Assembly (NCBI GenBank): GCA_002964805.2
Contig: PUDQ02000001.1
Coordinates: 9,510,001 to 9,574,000 of the forward strand
Reading direction: 5' to 3'
Origin: Trametes villosa
Lineage: Eukaryota > Basidiomycota > Agaricomycetes > Polyporales > Polyporaceae
DNA: 64,000 nt
Shown here: piece after piece, positions 1 through 10,393 of the stretch
How positions within the stretch are numbered: the first letter of the stretch is position 1
How the letters are laid out: every line of letters starts with the position of its first letter
Notes under the pieces: model-generated
Databases searched by the model: none
What the model was told of the DNA's origin: nothing
Seen by the model: only the letters and a program-made list of their open reading frames with translations
Program-made: the position numbers and the translations under genes

Positions 1-1548
1 GCTCTTGAGGAGGAGCTCCAGAACCTGCGGGACAACTGCGTCTACGAGACAGTGCCCATTCCATCGGGTGTACGGCCCATCACGTCCAAACCCGTCCTCC
101 GCGTTAAGTTCGACAAGAACGGCGGGATCGAGCGGTTCAAGATCCGTATTGTGGCTCGAGGATTCACTCAGAAGGCCGGCATCGACTACCAGGACGTCTT
201 TGCCCCTGTCGCCAACCTTGAGTCCGTGCGCATCATCCTTGCCCTCGCCGCGCGGTACGACCTCGAACTGGACCAGATGGATGTCTCAGCCGCCTACCTC
301 AACGGCGAGCTTGACGAGGAGTTGTACCTCATGCCCCAAGAGGGTGTGGCCATTGAACCCGGTCACTGCTGGCATCTCAAGCGGTCCCTCTACGGTCTCA
401 AGCAGGCTGGCCGCACGTGGAACAAGACCTTGGACCGGAAGCTCACCGGACTTGGTTTCACCCGCCTCGACTCTGAGACGTGCCTCTACGTCTTCCACAA
501 CAACCAGGGCCAGCTCTGCTTCCTCGTTGTCTACGTCGACGACCTGCTGCTCGCTGCCACCTCTCGTGCCTTTATGGATGAGGTGAAGCGCAAGCTCACT
601 GCGCAGTTCAAGATGCGAGACCTCGGAGCGGCCTCCTACATCCTTGGCATTGCCATCCGACGCGACCGTCCAGCGCGCGCCGTCTACCTCTCCCAGCGGC
701 AGTACATCGACACCGTCCTTGATCGGTACGGGATGAAGGACTGCAAGCCTCAGTACACACCCATGGCTACCAGTGTCAAGCCTTCCGCCGACGACCCCGA
801 GGACAACACCACTCGCCATTCCATCGAGATCGAAGGTCGCTCAGTGTCCTACGCTAGCGTCATTGGGTCTATGATGTACGCAATGATGGGCACTCGGCCT
901 GACATTGCGTATCTGGTTGGAGTCCTCGGTCGGTACTCTGCCAACCCCAAGCGGTGCCACTGGGAGATGGCAAAGCGTGGCCTGCGGTACCTCAAGGCGA
1001 CCCGTGACATGGAGTTGCGCTTTGACGGCTCTGATGTTGCCGGAGACATGGACTTCCACGGCTACTCGGACGCTGACTGGTCTGGCGATCGCGACACCTC
1101 CCGGTCCACCTCCGGTTTTGTCTTCATCAGCAACCGGGGTGCCATCGGGTGGTCAAGCAAGCGTCAGTCTTTGGTCGCCCTCTCCTCCACGGAGTCTGAG
1201 TACATCGGCCTCAGCAACGCTGGCCAACACCTCGCTTGGTTGCGCACATTCTTCGCCGAGATTGGCCACCCACCGGGTGAATCCTCCATTCTCGCGTGCG
1301 ACAACATGGCAGCCATCATCCTGAGCAAGGACCCGCAGTACCGCGCTCGCACCATGCACATTCAGCGCAAGTACCATTTTGTGCGCGATGACTTGGTCGC
1401 AAAGGGTCAGGCAGAGGTTCGCTGGGTTCGGACGGATGACATGGTGGCGGACATTCTTACCAAGGCTCTCCCGCATGAGAAGCACTGGAAGTTCGTCCGC
1501 GCTATGGGTCTTAGGCTGCGCTCGAGTGGGAGTGTTGGAATGCACTGA
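1..1548 (+). CDS. Ty1/copia Pol, reverse transcriptase and RNase H (5'-partial)
   Basis: Frame 1 is open from the window edge to TGA at 1546-1548, so the start is missing. The copia reverse transcriptase shows the LDQMDVSAAYLNGEL block near 265-310, LYGLKQAGRTWN near 390-425 and the catalytic YVDD at 532-543. RNase H follows with YSDADWSGD, SSTESEYIGLS and the terminal DILTKALP motif typical of this family. In a full copia polyprotein these domains follow gag, protease and integrase. The enzyme copies element RNA into cDNA inside virus-like particles. No frameshift or stop interrupts the visible 515 codons. The last 16 nt, including the stop, lie inside the 3' LTR, a common economy in copia elements. 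Confidence 0.95.
   Translation, partial: ALEEELQNLRDNCVYETVPIPSGVRPITSKPVLRVKFDKNGGIERFKIRIVARGFTQKAGIDYQDVFAPVANLESVRIILALAARYDLELDQMDVSAAYLNGELDEELYLMPQEGVAIEPGHCWHLKRSLYGLKQAGRTWNKTLDRKLTGLGFTRLDSETCLYVFHNNQGQLCFLVVYVDDLLLAATSRAFMDEVKRKLTAQFKMRDLGAASYILGIAIRRDRPARAVYLSQRQYIDTVLDRYGMKDCKPQYTPMATSVKPSADDPEDNTTRHSIEIEGRSVSYASVIGSMMYAMMGTRPDIAYLVGVLGRYSANPKRCHWEMAKRGLRYLKATRDMELRFDGSDVAGDMDFHGYSDADWSGDRDTSRSTSGFVFISNRGAIGWSSKRQSLVALSSTESEYIGLSNAGQHLAWLRTFFAEIGHPPGESSILACDNMAAIILSKDPQYRARTMHIQRKYHFVRDDLVAKGQAEVRWVRTDDMVADILTKALPHEKHWKFVRAMGLRLRSSGSVGMH
1524..1532 (+). other. Polypurine tract
   Basis: GAGTGGGAG lies immediately before the TGTTGG start of the LTR. It is purine-rich (one T) and in the expected place for the plus-strand primer of an LTR retrotransposon. 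Confidence 0.7.
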
Positions 1549-1825
1549 GCAATGGACAAGCGCCGTAGATAAGATACCTACTATATCAGGACTTGTTAGA
1601 TAATCCGAGCACAGCCACCAGCCAGCGCATACCGCGCTGGCCTCCTCTCTTTCCTTTCCTCAGTCGTTCCTCTTACAGACGGCTGAGGTATGTCATTCAT
1701 TTGTCTACTGTACCTTTCAGATAGCTCACACATGTATGTAGCGCGTCTCCCTTACAGGTACAGATAATAGATCTAGTCGTTCCTCTTACAGACGGCTGAG
1801 CGCGTCTCCCTTACAGATTCCGACA
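1533..1825 (+). repeat. Copia 3' LTR (293 bp)
   Basis: It starts TGTTGG and ends CCGACA, a terminal inverted pair with one mismatch, and begins right after a polypurine tract. The right edge coincides with the point where homology to the gene copies at 23409 and 56630 resumes. The LTR contains a perfect hairpin at 1621-1641 (8-bp arms GCCAGCGC and GCGCTGGC) and two interleaved direct repeat pairs. The target duplication cannot be checked because the 5' LTR is outside the window; GCCGT at 1826-1830 is the expected candidate. Confidence 0.85.
1662..1816 (+). repeat. Direct repeats inside the copia LTR
   Basis: A 26-bp sequence beginning AGTCGTTCCTC occurs at 1662-1687 and again, identical, at 1775-1800. 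A 17-bp sequence beginning GCGCGTCTCCC occurs at 1741-1757 and 1800-1816. The two pairs are interleaved, so a roughly 60-110 bp segment of the LTR appears to have duplicated. Their role is unknown; repeats of this kind in U3/R can be regulatory. Confidence 0.8.
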
Positions 1826-1838
1826 GCCGTGTATCCAC

Positions 1839-3957
1839 CTTCCACTCTTCTCTTCTTGCAGAGAAGCCTTGTTCCAATCGTTTATCAGCAATGAATTGCC
1901 AGTGCATGTCCACGCTACATACCTTGCCAATTCTCGGCGGTGCAAATCTCTATCAGGCTGCCGAGCGGCACAACCTTGTCCGCAACTTCGCGAAGTAGTT
2001 CTGGCGCCGGAGCAAGACCAGCATAGGATAAGTGAGGTAACAAGTGTGGATGTATTCATACTCACCGCCGGACTGTCCTTCATTATCGGACGAGCGTGTC
2101 TCCGTACTGTGGGGAGAATGCCCCGCGCTCAACTCTTGCAGCCTATTTTCGGTCCCAGCATTAGTATTGTGTCACTCCGCACAGTCCTGCTTGGGCGCAC
2201 CAGCAGAAATGGAGTATCAGTAACGCATGCGCCAACTGCAGGAACATGACCGTCTCATGCAGGAACGGAGGCTTCTCTGTAGTGGCCGCACTTCGTGCTT
2301 GCTCATAAGCCGTGCGGATGTCTGCCGACTCTACTCAGAGCAATGCACGGGTACAAAGACCATCTGACTCACCGACGTGAGCTGGCCAGCGAGATACAAA
2401 CACATCCAACGCCGCGGACATTGCCTCATGAACACAGATCACCGCTGATCCCAACTCTTCTGCCGGTGTATTATATGCAGGGAAGGTAGAGAGCGCGTCC
2501 TTGTAAACTTGCAACCACGCACGCCCGCCGTCGTCCACCGGCGATGTTAGCGGCGCATCCTGTGGCCCCGGAGATGGGCTATGTGCTGTTTCGGTGCCAG
2601 GTCCTCGATCTTGCCAGATGCTAAAGGGGATCGAAGTCCACTCACCCGGCTGCCCACGAGAGGTGTGGTCCGCCGACTTCCAATGGATGTAGATGGTCTC
2701 CACCCGCCACGCATATGGATCAGTAGTTGAAGAGGCCAGGTCCCCGGGCGTCCGGAATGGGAGGTCAATGACCCGGAGCAGCTCGGGGCCGGTGTCGGGC
2801 CAGTCAATCGGCACGTACACCTGATCGCCCTCGATCTGCCGTAATGCCAAAGCTCGCCAGAAAGGACCGTCTTGGCACGCTAGAGCACCCAGGAGAACGT
2901 TCGGCTCTCTTGTGGGGAGTAGCGGGAGCTGAACGCGTATGCCGAAGTTCGTCCGGTAGAAATGGGGCTCCGTGAGAGGCTGTAGCCCGAGATCCGTTGT
3001 CAGGCTATGACCGGGAGCGGCGATGATATCGGAGCAGCCAAGGAAATCGCGGGGACTAGATGCGAGGAGGTTGCGAGGAGATGCGTCCGCCATAGAATCA
3101 TAGGTGTGTAATGAACTTGTCGAAACGAGCGAAGGAGGGACATAGTGTAATCCGATACTGGAGGCCGAGGCGAAGATGCTCTGGTCCGGGGACTGAAGGA
3201 TAATCTCGAGTTGAAGGCGCCAGAACGCGTTCTCGCCGCCTTCACCGTAGACGATAGACATGCTGACGCCGAACAGACCTGCGAGCGAGTACGCCTGGTC
3301 TTCCGGTCGAGTTGTCGTCCGGTTGCTGGCCCAGGACATGCGCGCCGCGACGCTGAACCTAGAGAAGTCGAGCCGCTTTGGGTCGTCGGACTTCGCCTCC
3401 AGCAGTGTGCGGTCGATGTTCGTGATTTCTGCGACGGTCGCGGCGAGCTCCGCCCGAGTGCCGATGAGGGTCCAATCCTTGTAGAGGAAGACGAGGCGCT
3501 CGGCCGCCGGCGCGATGAGCTCCTGCAACGTCCAGCCTCGCTTGAACCAGACACTCTCCCGGAACTCCGACCCGTCGATCTTCAAATCTCCTGCAGGGAC
3601 GTCCTTGAGATAGGCGAAGCAGACCGAAGCGTCGCGGTATAGGGCGAACATGGAGTTGAGGGCCTCCTGGAGCTCGGCGCTGCTCGTCTTATCGATGCAG
3701 CACATGTCCAGCCAGATCCACTCGTGATTCTCCTCCCTTGCGAGTTGGCATGCGCGCTGGATCTTCTTCCACGATTCTTCTCTACCCGACTTCGGCGCCC
3801 ATGTCGTCTTCTGCTCCACCGACAAACGGCTCCGGTCCTTGAGATCCGCGAAATCCACCTCGTCGTCCTCCCAACGATGCGAGAGGATCGCGTAGGTTCC
3901 CGGCTTGATGGTAACAAACAGTTTCAGCTCATACGTTTTAGTGTGTAGGAGCCACAT
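1839..3957 (-). CDS. HET/EF-hand/ZZ gene, copy 1: HET exon and four following exons, 3'-truncated
   Basis: First five exons of the repeated HET gene: 2373..3957, 2201..2321, 2066..2106, 1923..2000 and 1839..1867, with all junctions in frame (618 codons). ATG at 3957 gives MWLL, the usual start of basidiomycete HET proteins. HET motifs: AILSHRWEDDEV (residues 23-34), WIWLDMCCID (80-89) and WFKRGWTLQEL (137-147). The SWASNRTTTRPEDQAYSLAGLFGV...YGEG region (208-240) is the conserved block after the HET core. HET domains are linked to allorecognition cell death. Unspliced, the HET frame ends at TGA 2335-2337; that stop lies in a 51-nt intron (2322-2372). Only 13 bp of intron 5 remain before the copia LTR, so the EF-hand and ZZ exons are lost. 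Reading the HET exon as a 540-residue stand-alone protein is the alternative. Confidence 0.82.
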
Positions 3958-6900
3958 TGGTGCGACTCTACACCGAGAATCAGGGGTTCACGATGCCGTC
4001 GAATAGGAAGGTTTCTCAGTGAGCTGCAGTCCTTGAGCTAGGTGACGCTACACGTACCAGTATAGCGCTACGAAGATGCACTGCTTCAAGGCTGGTCCTT
4101 TAGGTTGCGTAGTACAGCGATGGGGGTGGGGATAGGGCCTGAGGTGTGGGCTGTGAGCCGAGGTGAGGGAAGGTCTGCAGGATGGCAGCCTCGAGGAGGA
4201 CCGAAGGGGAAATGGGAACTTGACGCCTGCACATGGCGTGTGCGCCTGAGGGCGGCGCTCGACCGGAACAGCCCATGGTCTGTCGTTCACCTATCAGGGC
4301 ATCGCCGAAGAACCCCGGTGTCAATGGTACCATAATGAAGCTTCGGAGCAGTGGGACTCTCGCGGGTGGACTCGAGAAGCAACGATGCGGCCACCACGCC
4401 GTAACAGTGCTCGAGCTCCACGCGGATGTGAGAGGAACAACTGGTATGTGTCTGGACCACGACGACTGGCCTCATCTGCAGCAAAATCAGTCAACAGGTA
4501 GGAAGTCTCGGTGATATGAATGCGCACCTCTGCGTAAACGAACGGTATGCGCGTGGGCGAGTTCATGGTAGTAGTCTCATCTGACGTTTGATCATCTCAT
4601 AGCCGCCACCGGGCACGGTGTGAGGACATAAAGCCATAGAACAGTGCGCCGCCTAGCATACATGTCCTCATGCTCCCGCACGATCCCTACCGCTGGTGGT
4701 GCAAGAAAAGTGGTCATTCCAGGAAGCATTCGGTGGGCGGAGACTCAGCGTTGTGCTTGGAAAGTCGATTTGGAGTGCGCTTGTAGCTGGGCAGAGTTCG
4801 GAATCGCGTTCCCTGAATTCGCGAACTATTGCGAGCCGAAGAAGACGATATGCAGAGACAGAGCATTCGTAGTCGGTGACAGACTACGTAGGGCACGATG
4901 ACCATGGTCGGGGACGCAGTGCATTCCGAATATCGCGGATGTGCGTGTTCTCTTCACGGGAAACGCCGAACGAGTGCGCAGGCGCCTGTGCCGCACTGTG
5001 CCTGTCATCGCCCGTTGCACGGTTGAGCGCTGAGCCTGCACGTCCAGACTCCACGTCTTTGCAGTTGCGCTATGCGCGTTTGGGCGTGACATTTCCACAA
5101 TGCGCTCACTCTGCCTCCTCTACTGTGACCGCGGTACCATATCAAGTGGCAGACATGCGAAGCTACTCTCATGACGGCGAGCCCACGGGCCCAAGTTCGC
5201 TGACAGGAAGTAGTCGCTTGTACTACTGGGTGCGCCCGTCTTTACTGACTGACATGCGTAGTGGTTGCGGAGGACAGGTCCTCGAGGAAATCCCCGTTCC
5301 CGCCTCACCCGGCGTGCGCTGATCACCAAACCTGTCGCTGCTGTTTTCTTCCCGTCTCCAGTCCTGGGACGGGGTGTAAACACAACTTGTCTTTGGTGAC
5401 CACGTCGACATTCAGCACTTGAATACCAAGGTAAACCGTGTGTATATGCGCACCGTCACCCCGCTGATTGACATACTCTGCTAGATGTCTCTCCAAGTGC
5501 GCTCGCTTAGCAACGTCAACGATCTCCTCAACAACAGAATGTCACCCGACAACCCAGCCATTTGCCGATAGGTTCAAATAAAGCGTGTGCTCCACCACCA
5601 CTGGCCAAATCCGCCCATCCCGACCCTGCTTGCACTACGGCGAGACCCCAGCAACAGTCCGTGATCGCCTTCATGTCCGCAAAAAGCGCCGTACCGCTTG
5701 AAATTCCTCCATCCCGCGCTCGCCGCACGCCATGGTGAGTTCTCCAAACATCCGGCCAAACTGGTCGCCGACTTCCCCTCCTCTTTGGACAGGAACTCAG
5801 GATCGAGACTTGCCCAATCCCGCACGCAGACAGAACGTTCGGCGCCCATACGGCGCTCGCTGCTTTCGGGAAGATGAATGCGATGAAGACCGCCGAACGT
5901 GGCGGTATGTGTGTGTGTTCACACCCCATTCCTCTGAGAATTCTGAGATACTCTTCTCTCACTCCAGAGGGCTGGCGCAACACCGGCGCGCACTATGCGT
6001 GCAGTGCACCACGCAGTACTCGGTTCACGTGTGGCTCTGCCCGGATAACGAGCCACAGTTGGCGCAACGGTAAGTACTCGCCTTCCTCGCCCTGCAGACG
6101 CTAACCATCAAGGCCTCGAGGACAGGCTCAACAGGTTCCCCACGAACTTCGAAGTATTTGAGCTCCACCGGGAGAGGCATCAGGCCGAGCAAGTCGAGCA
6201 CGAGACGTAGATACGATGGAGGTCAGGAGTGGGTATATCTTGGACTTCGTCTTCGCGCCGCTCTGCGCGGCCGCGTCAAGCGGTTCGTTACGCGCGCGGA
6301 GTCGGAGTCGCCGCGGACCATGGATCAACGTTCAACTCGCTGTCTCCCACGCCGGTCCCACGCCGTCCGCAACCTGCATATATGCACCTCCCCCGCTTCG
6401 AGATTACCGTGTTCTACACCTGCGTGTCCTGCTGATCATAGGCGTCCCCGCTGTCTCAGCCTCTACATCGACTTCGGGCTGGGAATCGACGTCGAGCCTG
6501 ACCTCATCGGCGTTCTGTGCACGCTGGTCAGTCGTAGTGCCATGCATTATCCCGTTCCCTGACTGAGTTTATTGTGCATTTGTATGACAACCTACTGGAC
6601 GGCCTCGCGAATCTCTCAGCCGCATCAGCTACTCCAACCTCCAACTGCCCTCACAAGAGCGCCGTCGACGCCGCCCTGCTCGACCTTCCCGCCCTGCTCC
6701 GCCTCGCCCAGCCCAGTGCCACCGAGGAATACCTCGCGACACGCGATGTCGACACGCTCGCGCGACGCGTCCAGGCGGCCGCGGACTCAATATTCGCTCA
6801 ATTGGCGCCGCCGTCATCGCTCTCGTTGGGCATCGCACGCGCAGGTAGTACTGTGGCGGCGGGAGCAGAGGCGGTGCCTGCATTCGGCGAGGACGTGGTT

Positions 6901-8144
6901 GAAGTTGTTCCGCCACGGCCGGGGAGGATAGTGGAGTGGTCGGGGAGGGTAGTAGTTCCGGGCGGATATGCGGAAGGGGATGCGTTTGGTTGGAAGTGTT
7001 AGCGACAGTCCGCAGTTGAACACGAGAAGGGTCGACGAGCCCGAGGCCTCTGTCATTTCAGATCCGGAGGTAGGAGCGCCCTCGTCGTGAACGCGCATGT
7101 AAAATATCGCCCTCCTTGTCTATAAAAGGGCGGGAGGAAAGCTGAGAATGGCAACGCACTCACCGCGCGAGCCTCGGAAAGTGCGCAGCGTCGAACGCGT
7201 GACGCGGCAAGCGGGAGCGAGGCCCGCTGCACCAATGGGCCATGTCACTTAGGCTAGCGCCCTTGGATGTCAGCGACACATGCGAGCATCTCTACCTTCG
7301 GTGGCACAATAAAACGGACAGCAGGAGGCACTGGTAGGAAGTCGTGGAGTGGTCGACGAACCAGCGGCGATTGACTCCTTCCGGGGGCTACAGTGGACAC
7401 TATGAAACATCCTAGTTGAGCCCTCGCGTGTACGTCCCAGGAATCCACCGTCGCGAAATACACGCGCCTGAAGCATCGTTTGACGGATGTACATACGGGT
7501 CGCGCGGTGGGGCCGCTGCCTAGCGCACCGCGGGCACGATCGAGCTGATAGACCGAAGTTGTTCTCACTACTCACGCATAATCGACTGCGAGCGCAAGCC
7601 GACACTGCGGTCGCGGTCTCGACTTGCATGCCCCTTTGCATCAGGATCGACGGCCGGGCGGATAGAGCCATGGCTATACTCGCATGCGCGTATGCAGCTG
7701 CCACGGCGTGTTGCGAGCAACTAATAGCAAGGGCCCTGTAAGCAACGCGTACAACGTGCCGGGCTCGACGACGAACCTGAGCCGATGTCCATCTCCCGGA
7801 GTTGGCTTTCCATCGCGCGACAGGGAGCATACATCACCAGGGATCGCCTGGACTCCACAAGAAAGAGAGCGATTCAGTGTGAATATGCGTTGTGTGAGCA
7901 CATATCTGAGCCATTTGTCTGGCTGACCTACCGTCGCGACTATCCGGAACCCAGAGCGTTTCTTTCGAGGACGCAACCTCTCGTGTAGGCGAGTGCTTGC
8001 AGGGGCCAGCGACCGTGTCGACCAGGTATGCCAAGCAAAAGGAGCGAGAAAGCCAGAAGCATTAAGACCGGGCGCCCGAGTCAAGTGAAAAAACAGACGA
8101 AAAGCCGCAGGACGGCTTGCGCGAGTGCAGCAGGTGCAGAGATT
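3958..8144. repeat. Segmental duplication block A, copy 1 (no confident gene)
   Basis: Lies upstream of gene copy 1 and aligns by eye with 25547-29720, interrupted by small indels. Shared landmarks include the stretch near 5130-5290 against 26690-26850 and the end near 8030-8144 against 29605-29720. The two copies differ by many frame-breaking indels, so most apparent reading frames are not conserved. One reading frame at 6574-7002 (142 codons, plus strand, ATG start) has a loosely similar counterpart at 28340-28630; I do not recognise its product. The first few hundred bases should contain the promoter of the HET gene, but no clear TATA box was found. Confidence 0.6.
6574..7002 (+). CDS. Hypothetical protein, doubtful
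   Basis: A 142-codon plus-strand frame with ATG start, alanine- and leucine-rich, no domain I recognise. It is listed because the segment around the GEDVVEVVPP stretch has a counterpart (GEDAIEAVPL) in the duplicated block at 28340-28630, suggesting the frame once coded. The flanks are not conserved in frame, no introns could be defined, and the copy may be a decayed exon. No function is proposed. Confidence 0.2.
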   Translation: MHLYDNLLDGLANLSAASATPTSNCPHKSAVDAALLDLPALLRLAQPSATEEYLATRDVDTLARRVQAAADSIFAQLAPPSSLSLGIARAGSTVAAGAEAVPAFGEDVVEVVPPRPGRIVEWSGRVVVPGGYAEGDAFGWKC

Positions 8145-8158
8145 CCTGGACTACGAAG
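8145..8158 (+). repeat. Left terminal inverted repeat of the 2.2-kb insertion
   Basis: CCTGGACTACGAAG, matching the reverse complement of 10356-10369 at 13 of 14 positions, placed exactly where homology to block A copy 2 stops. Confidence 0.5.
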
Positions 8159-10355
8159 TAGAACAGGTCTTGGGGAGCCAAATCACGCCGTAGTGACTGT
8201 AACGTCACTGCCACGTGTTGTCACTGTGTGACTGCTCTGTTCTGTGCCACTGCTAGTGCTACGGCCCGGAGGCCCTGTGATTGGACATGTTTGTGTTCAG
8301 ATGTTTGTACAGCCATTCCGTGTCGTCATAAGGTCCCTCCGTTCGTTCCATGGCACCTGCATCTGCTGCCTCCCGCCATCACGCTCTGCTGTTGTGCCAG
8401 CTCCCTCTCCGCTTTGTCAGTGGCTGTCACCTTGCGAACTGCCCTCCACCAGCCAGGTGCGCCTCGCGAATGTCCTGATACCTGTCGGAACTGATATCGT
8501 GATCTACGCAGACGGCGCGCGGCACGCGCCCCCGCGCTCGTCCCCATTCTGCCAACCGTCCATGGTGAGCGCAGCTCACATTCTGGGCTCACGGTTGCTG
8601 ACGCTCGCGCATCATCAGCTCCTCCCCACCTTGCCGACGTTCCCACTGGGCCCGTCTCTGCGCCTTCCGGTAAGGCTAGAGCTATTCGGGTTGCGCTATG
8701 TCTGACCTATTTACACCAGCGCCGGCGGCTCTGCCGCCCTCCCCCGACGCGTTGGCGCCGCCCCCGGGTGAGTGATCCGTCTGTCATTAGATGCACGTAT
8801 GCTGACCGCCCATCCCCATCGCGTCGCGGCTGCGTCTCCCATGACCACTGCGTTACGTGCTGAATATGCATCATCGAATATGTTCAATCTGTGCTATCTG
8901 TCATCTACACGTTGCGAATGCATCCGTACCCGTTTTTGTCCGTGGCAGCTGTCAATGCCGTGTATATGATCGTCACTGGCAGACGGCTACCAGCTGCGCC
9001 TCGACGCATCGCCCACCACCACCTCGATATGATGTTCCTCGACGAGACTGCAGACAGGGTGTTTCTTGAGGGTGTCAAGGCAATAGCAGGCGACATCATC
9101 GTGCGACGCTCGCTCCAGACGGCCCCGCAGCTGTACAGACATTGGCATGTTGGCCAGCGGAAGGAGATCACCACCTTGCATGCAGTACAAACCCGACCTC
9201 GAGATATCTGTGCTGGTGTGGCCAGTCTCCCCGTCTTGAGTAACTTATGAGTTATTGCCAGCGGATTGAATTTATACATGCCTACTAGCTGACTCCCGTG
9301 TCTTCGACACGGGCAATGTCCACATCTTCATCGCGTACGCAACTGAGTCTATGCTTACTCTTTCGTCTCTGCTGCAATTCGTATCACTGGTTAAGCAGAC
9401 CATCCGAAGTTCATTATGCCAATTACTCTAAGTGACCATTGAGCTACATACTACAACGGGCAACGTGTTTGATCCTCGATCAACATCGAGGAGAGCAGCG
9501 ACAGACAGAGACAGAGACAGCCCTAGGTGACATTGCCGATTTGCTCAGGCTCACACTTGGTGAGCGCGAGGGGGAAACCCGACTTAGCTCCCCCGAAGCC
9601 GTCCCCAAGTGCGAGGTTGCCACGGCTAGCTAGGGCTAGGTTGCATTGATGCATGCACTATCAGTACTCCGCTGCTCCAGCGTCCACGGCATCTTATTGA
9701 AAATCCCGAACCAGGCGGATGCTCTGGGAACCGTAACGCATTGAACCTTGCCGCGCCTCCGGGCTCAAGATCTGGGGCCCAATAAACCGACCCATCAAAG
9801 ACGCGACGACGCGACCGCAACCCCGCGCCTTTTTCAGCGCCGCACGCCATCCTGGTAGCAACGCCACACCTTCACTGGCTCCTCCAGCACCAGAATGCCA
9901 GTGGCGACGTACCCGGCGACGGACGCCCGCCGCCCATACAACTTGAATGGTCACTGGCGCAAAGGCCCCGCCACAGCACCTCTCTGCCCTAGCACCCGCC
10001 CCACTTCCGGAACCCGCTCTCTCTAAAATCAGCGTTAGAGCTATGCGGTAGTTGGACGACGCGACGCGTCCTTGCGGACGGTCCTCGACGCTGCCCGGCG
10101 AGACGGGCGCTTGTGAGAAGCGAGACGCGACACGTCTATATTTCCGTCAACTCTGCCTAGGGCTTCTGGTCTTTATTTGCGAGAGACACTGAGTGTCGCA
10201 TCTGACTCCCTGGTTGCGGTTTCTGTGAGAGAGACCAACGGTAACGCACTGAATTGCGACCTCTTACCAAATATATCGAAACCGATTTCCTTTTCCGTTC
10301 GAGCTCTTTTACTATAGAAGATGCATAGTTATGTATTCGAACCTGCATTTGTGAC

Positions 10356-10369
10356 CTTCGTAGTTCAGG
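10356..10369 (-). repeat. Right terminal inverted repeat of the 2.2-kb insertion
   Basis: CTTCGTAGTTCAGG, inverse of 8145-8158 with one mismatch. Homology to block A copy 2 resumes 24 bp further on at 10394. Confidence 0.5.
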
Positions 10370-10393
10370 TCTGCCCGGAGGGCCGTGCGTATT

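Larger units (their letters stand above)
1..1825 (+). mobile_element. Ty1/copia retrotransposon, 3' part
   Basis: The 3' portion of a copia-type LTR retrotransposon: reverse transcriptase and RNase H coding sequence, a short polypurine tract and a complete 3' LTR. The 5' LTR, gag, protease and integrase lie outside the window. The right border is fixed two ways. The LTR ends in CCGACA, near-complementary to its TGTTGG start, and sequence paralogous to the other two HET/ZZ gene copies resumes directly after it at 1826. The element therefore sits inside intron 5 of gene copy 1. Its coding frame is undamaged, so it may be young; this is inference because most of the element is unseen. Confidence 0.92.
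8145..10369. mobile_element. Candidate 2.2-kb inserted element with terminal inverted repeats
   Basis: Block A copy 1 contains about 2.25 kb that copy 2 lacks: at 29717-29722 the sequence passes directly from GTGCAGAGATT to AGGACAGACG, whereas here these are separated by 8145-10393. The extra DNA begins CCTGGACTACGAAG and carries the inverse, CTTCGTAGTTCAGG, at 10356-10369 (13 of 14 positions complementary). This suggests insertion of a non-autonomous DNA transposon, with 24 further bases between its right end and the resumed homology. No transposase or other protein was found inside. A hairpin (CCCGTGTC/GACACGGG) lies near 9296-9314. A deletion in copy 2 is the alternative. Confidence 0.45.

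Noticed and set aside
1826..2330. Stop-codon readthrough adding a hydrophobic tail to the HET protein
   Set aside because: The region after the stop is open in the same frame, but an intron explains this without readthrough, and substitutions between copies are not biased to synonymous sites.
2335..3957. HET protein of 540 residues ending at TGA 2335 as a complete single-exon gene
   Set aside because: The stop lies in a 51-nt intron with strong donor and acceptor conserved in three copies, and splicing continues in frame into the next exon. It is kept as an alternative in the feature text.
3958..8144. RIP-type mutation as the cause of decay in the duplicated blocks
   Set aside because: The blocks remain GC-rich with many CpG and no evident C-to-T bias between copies; decay is by indels and scattered substitutions.
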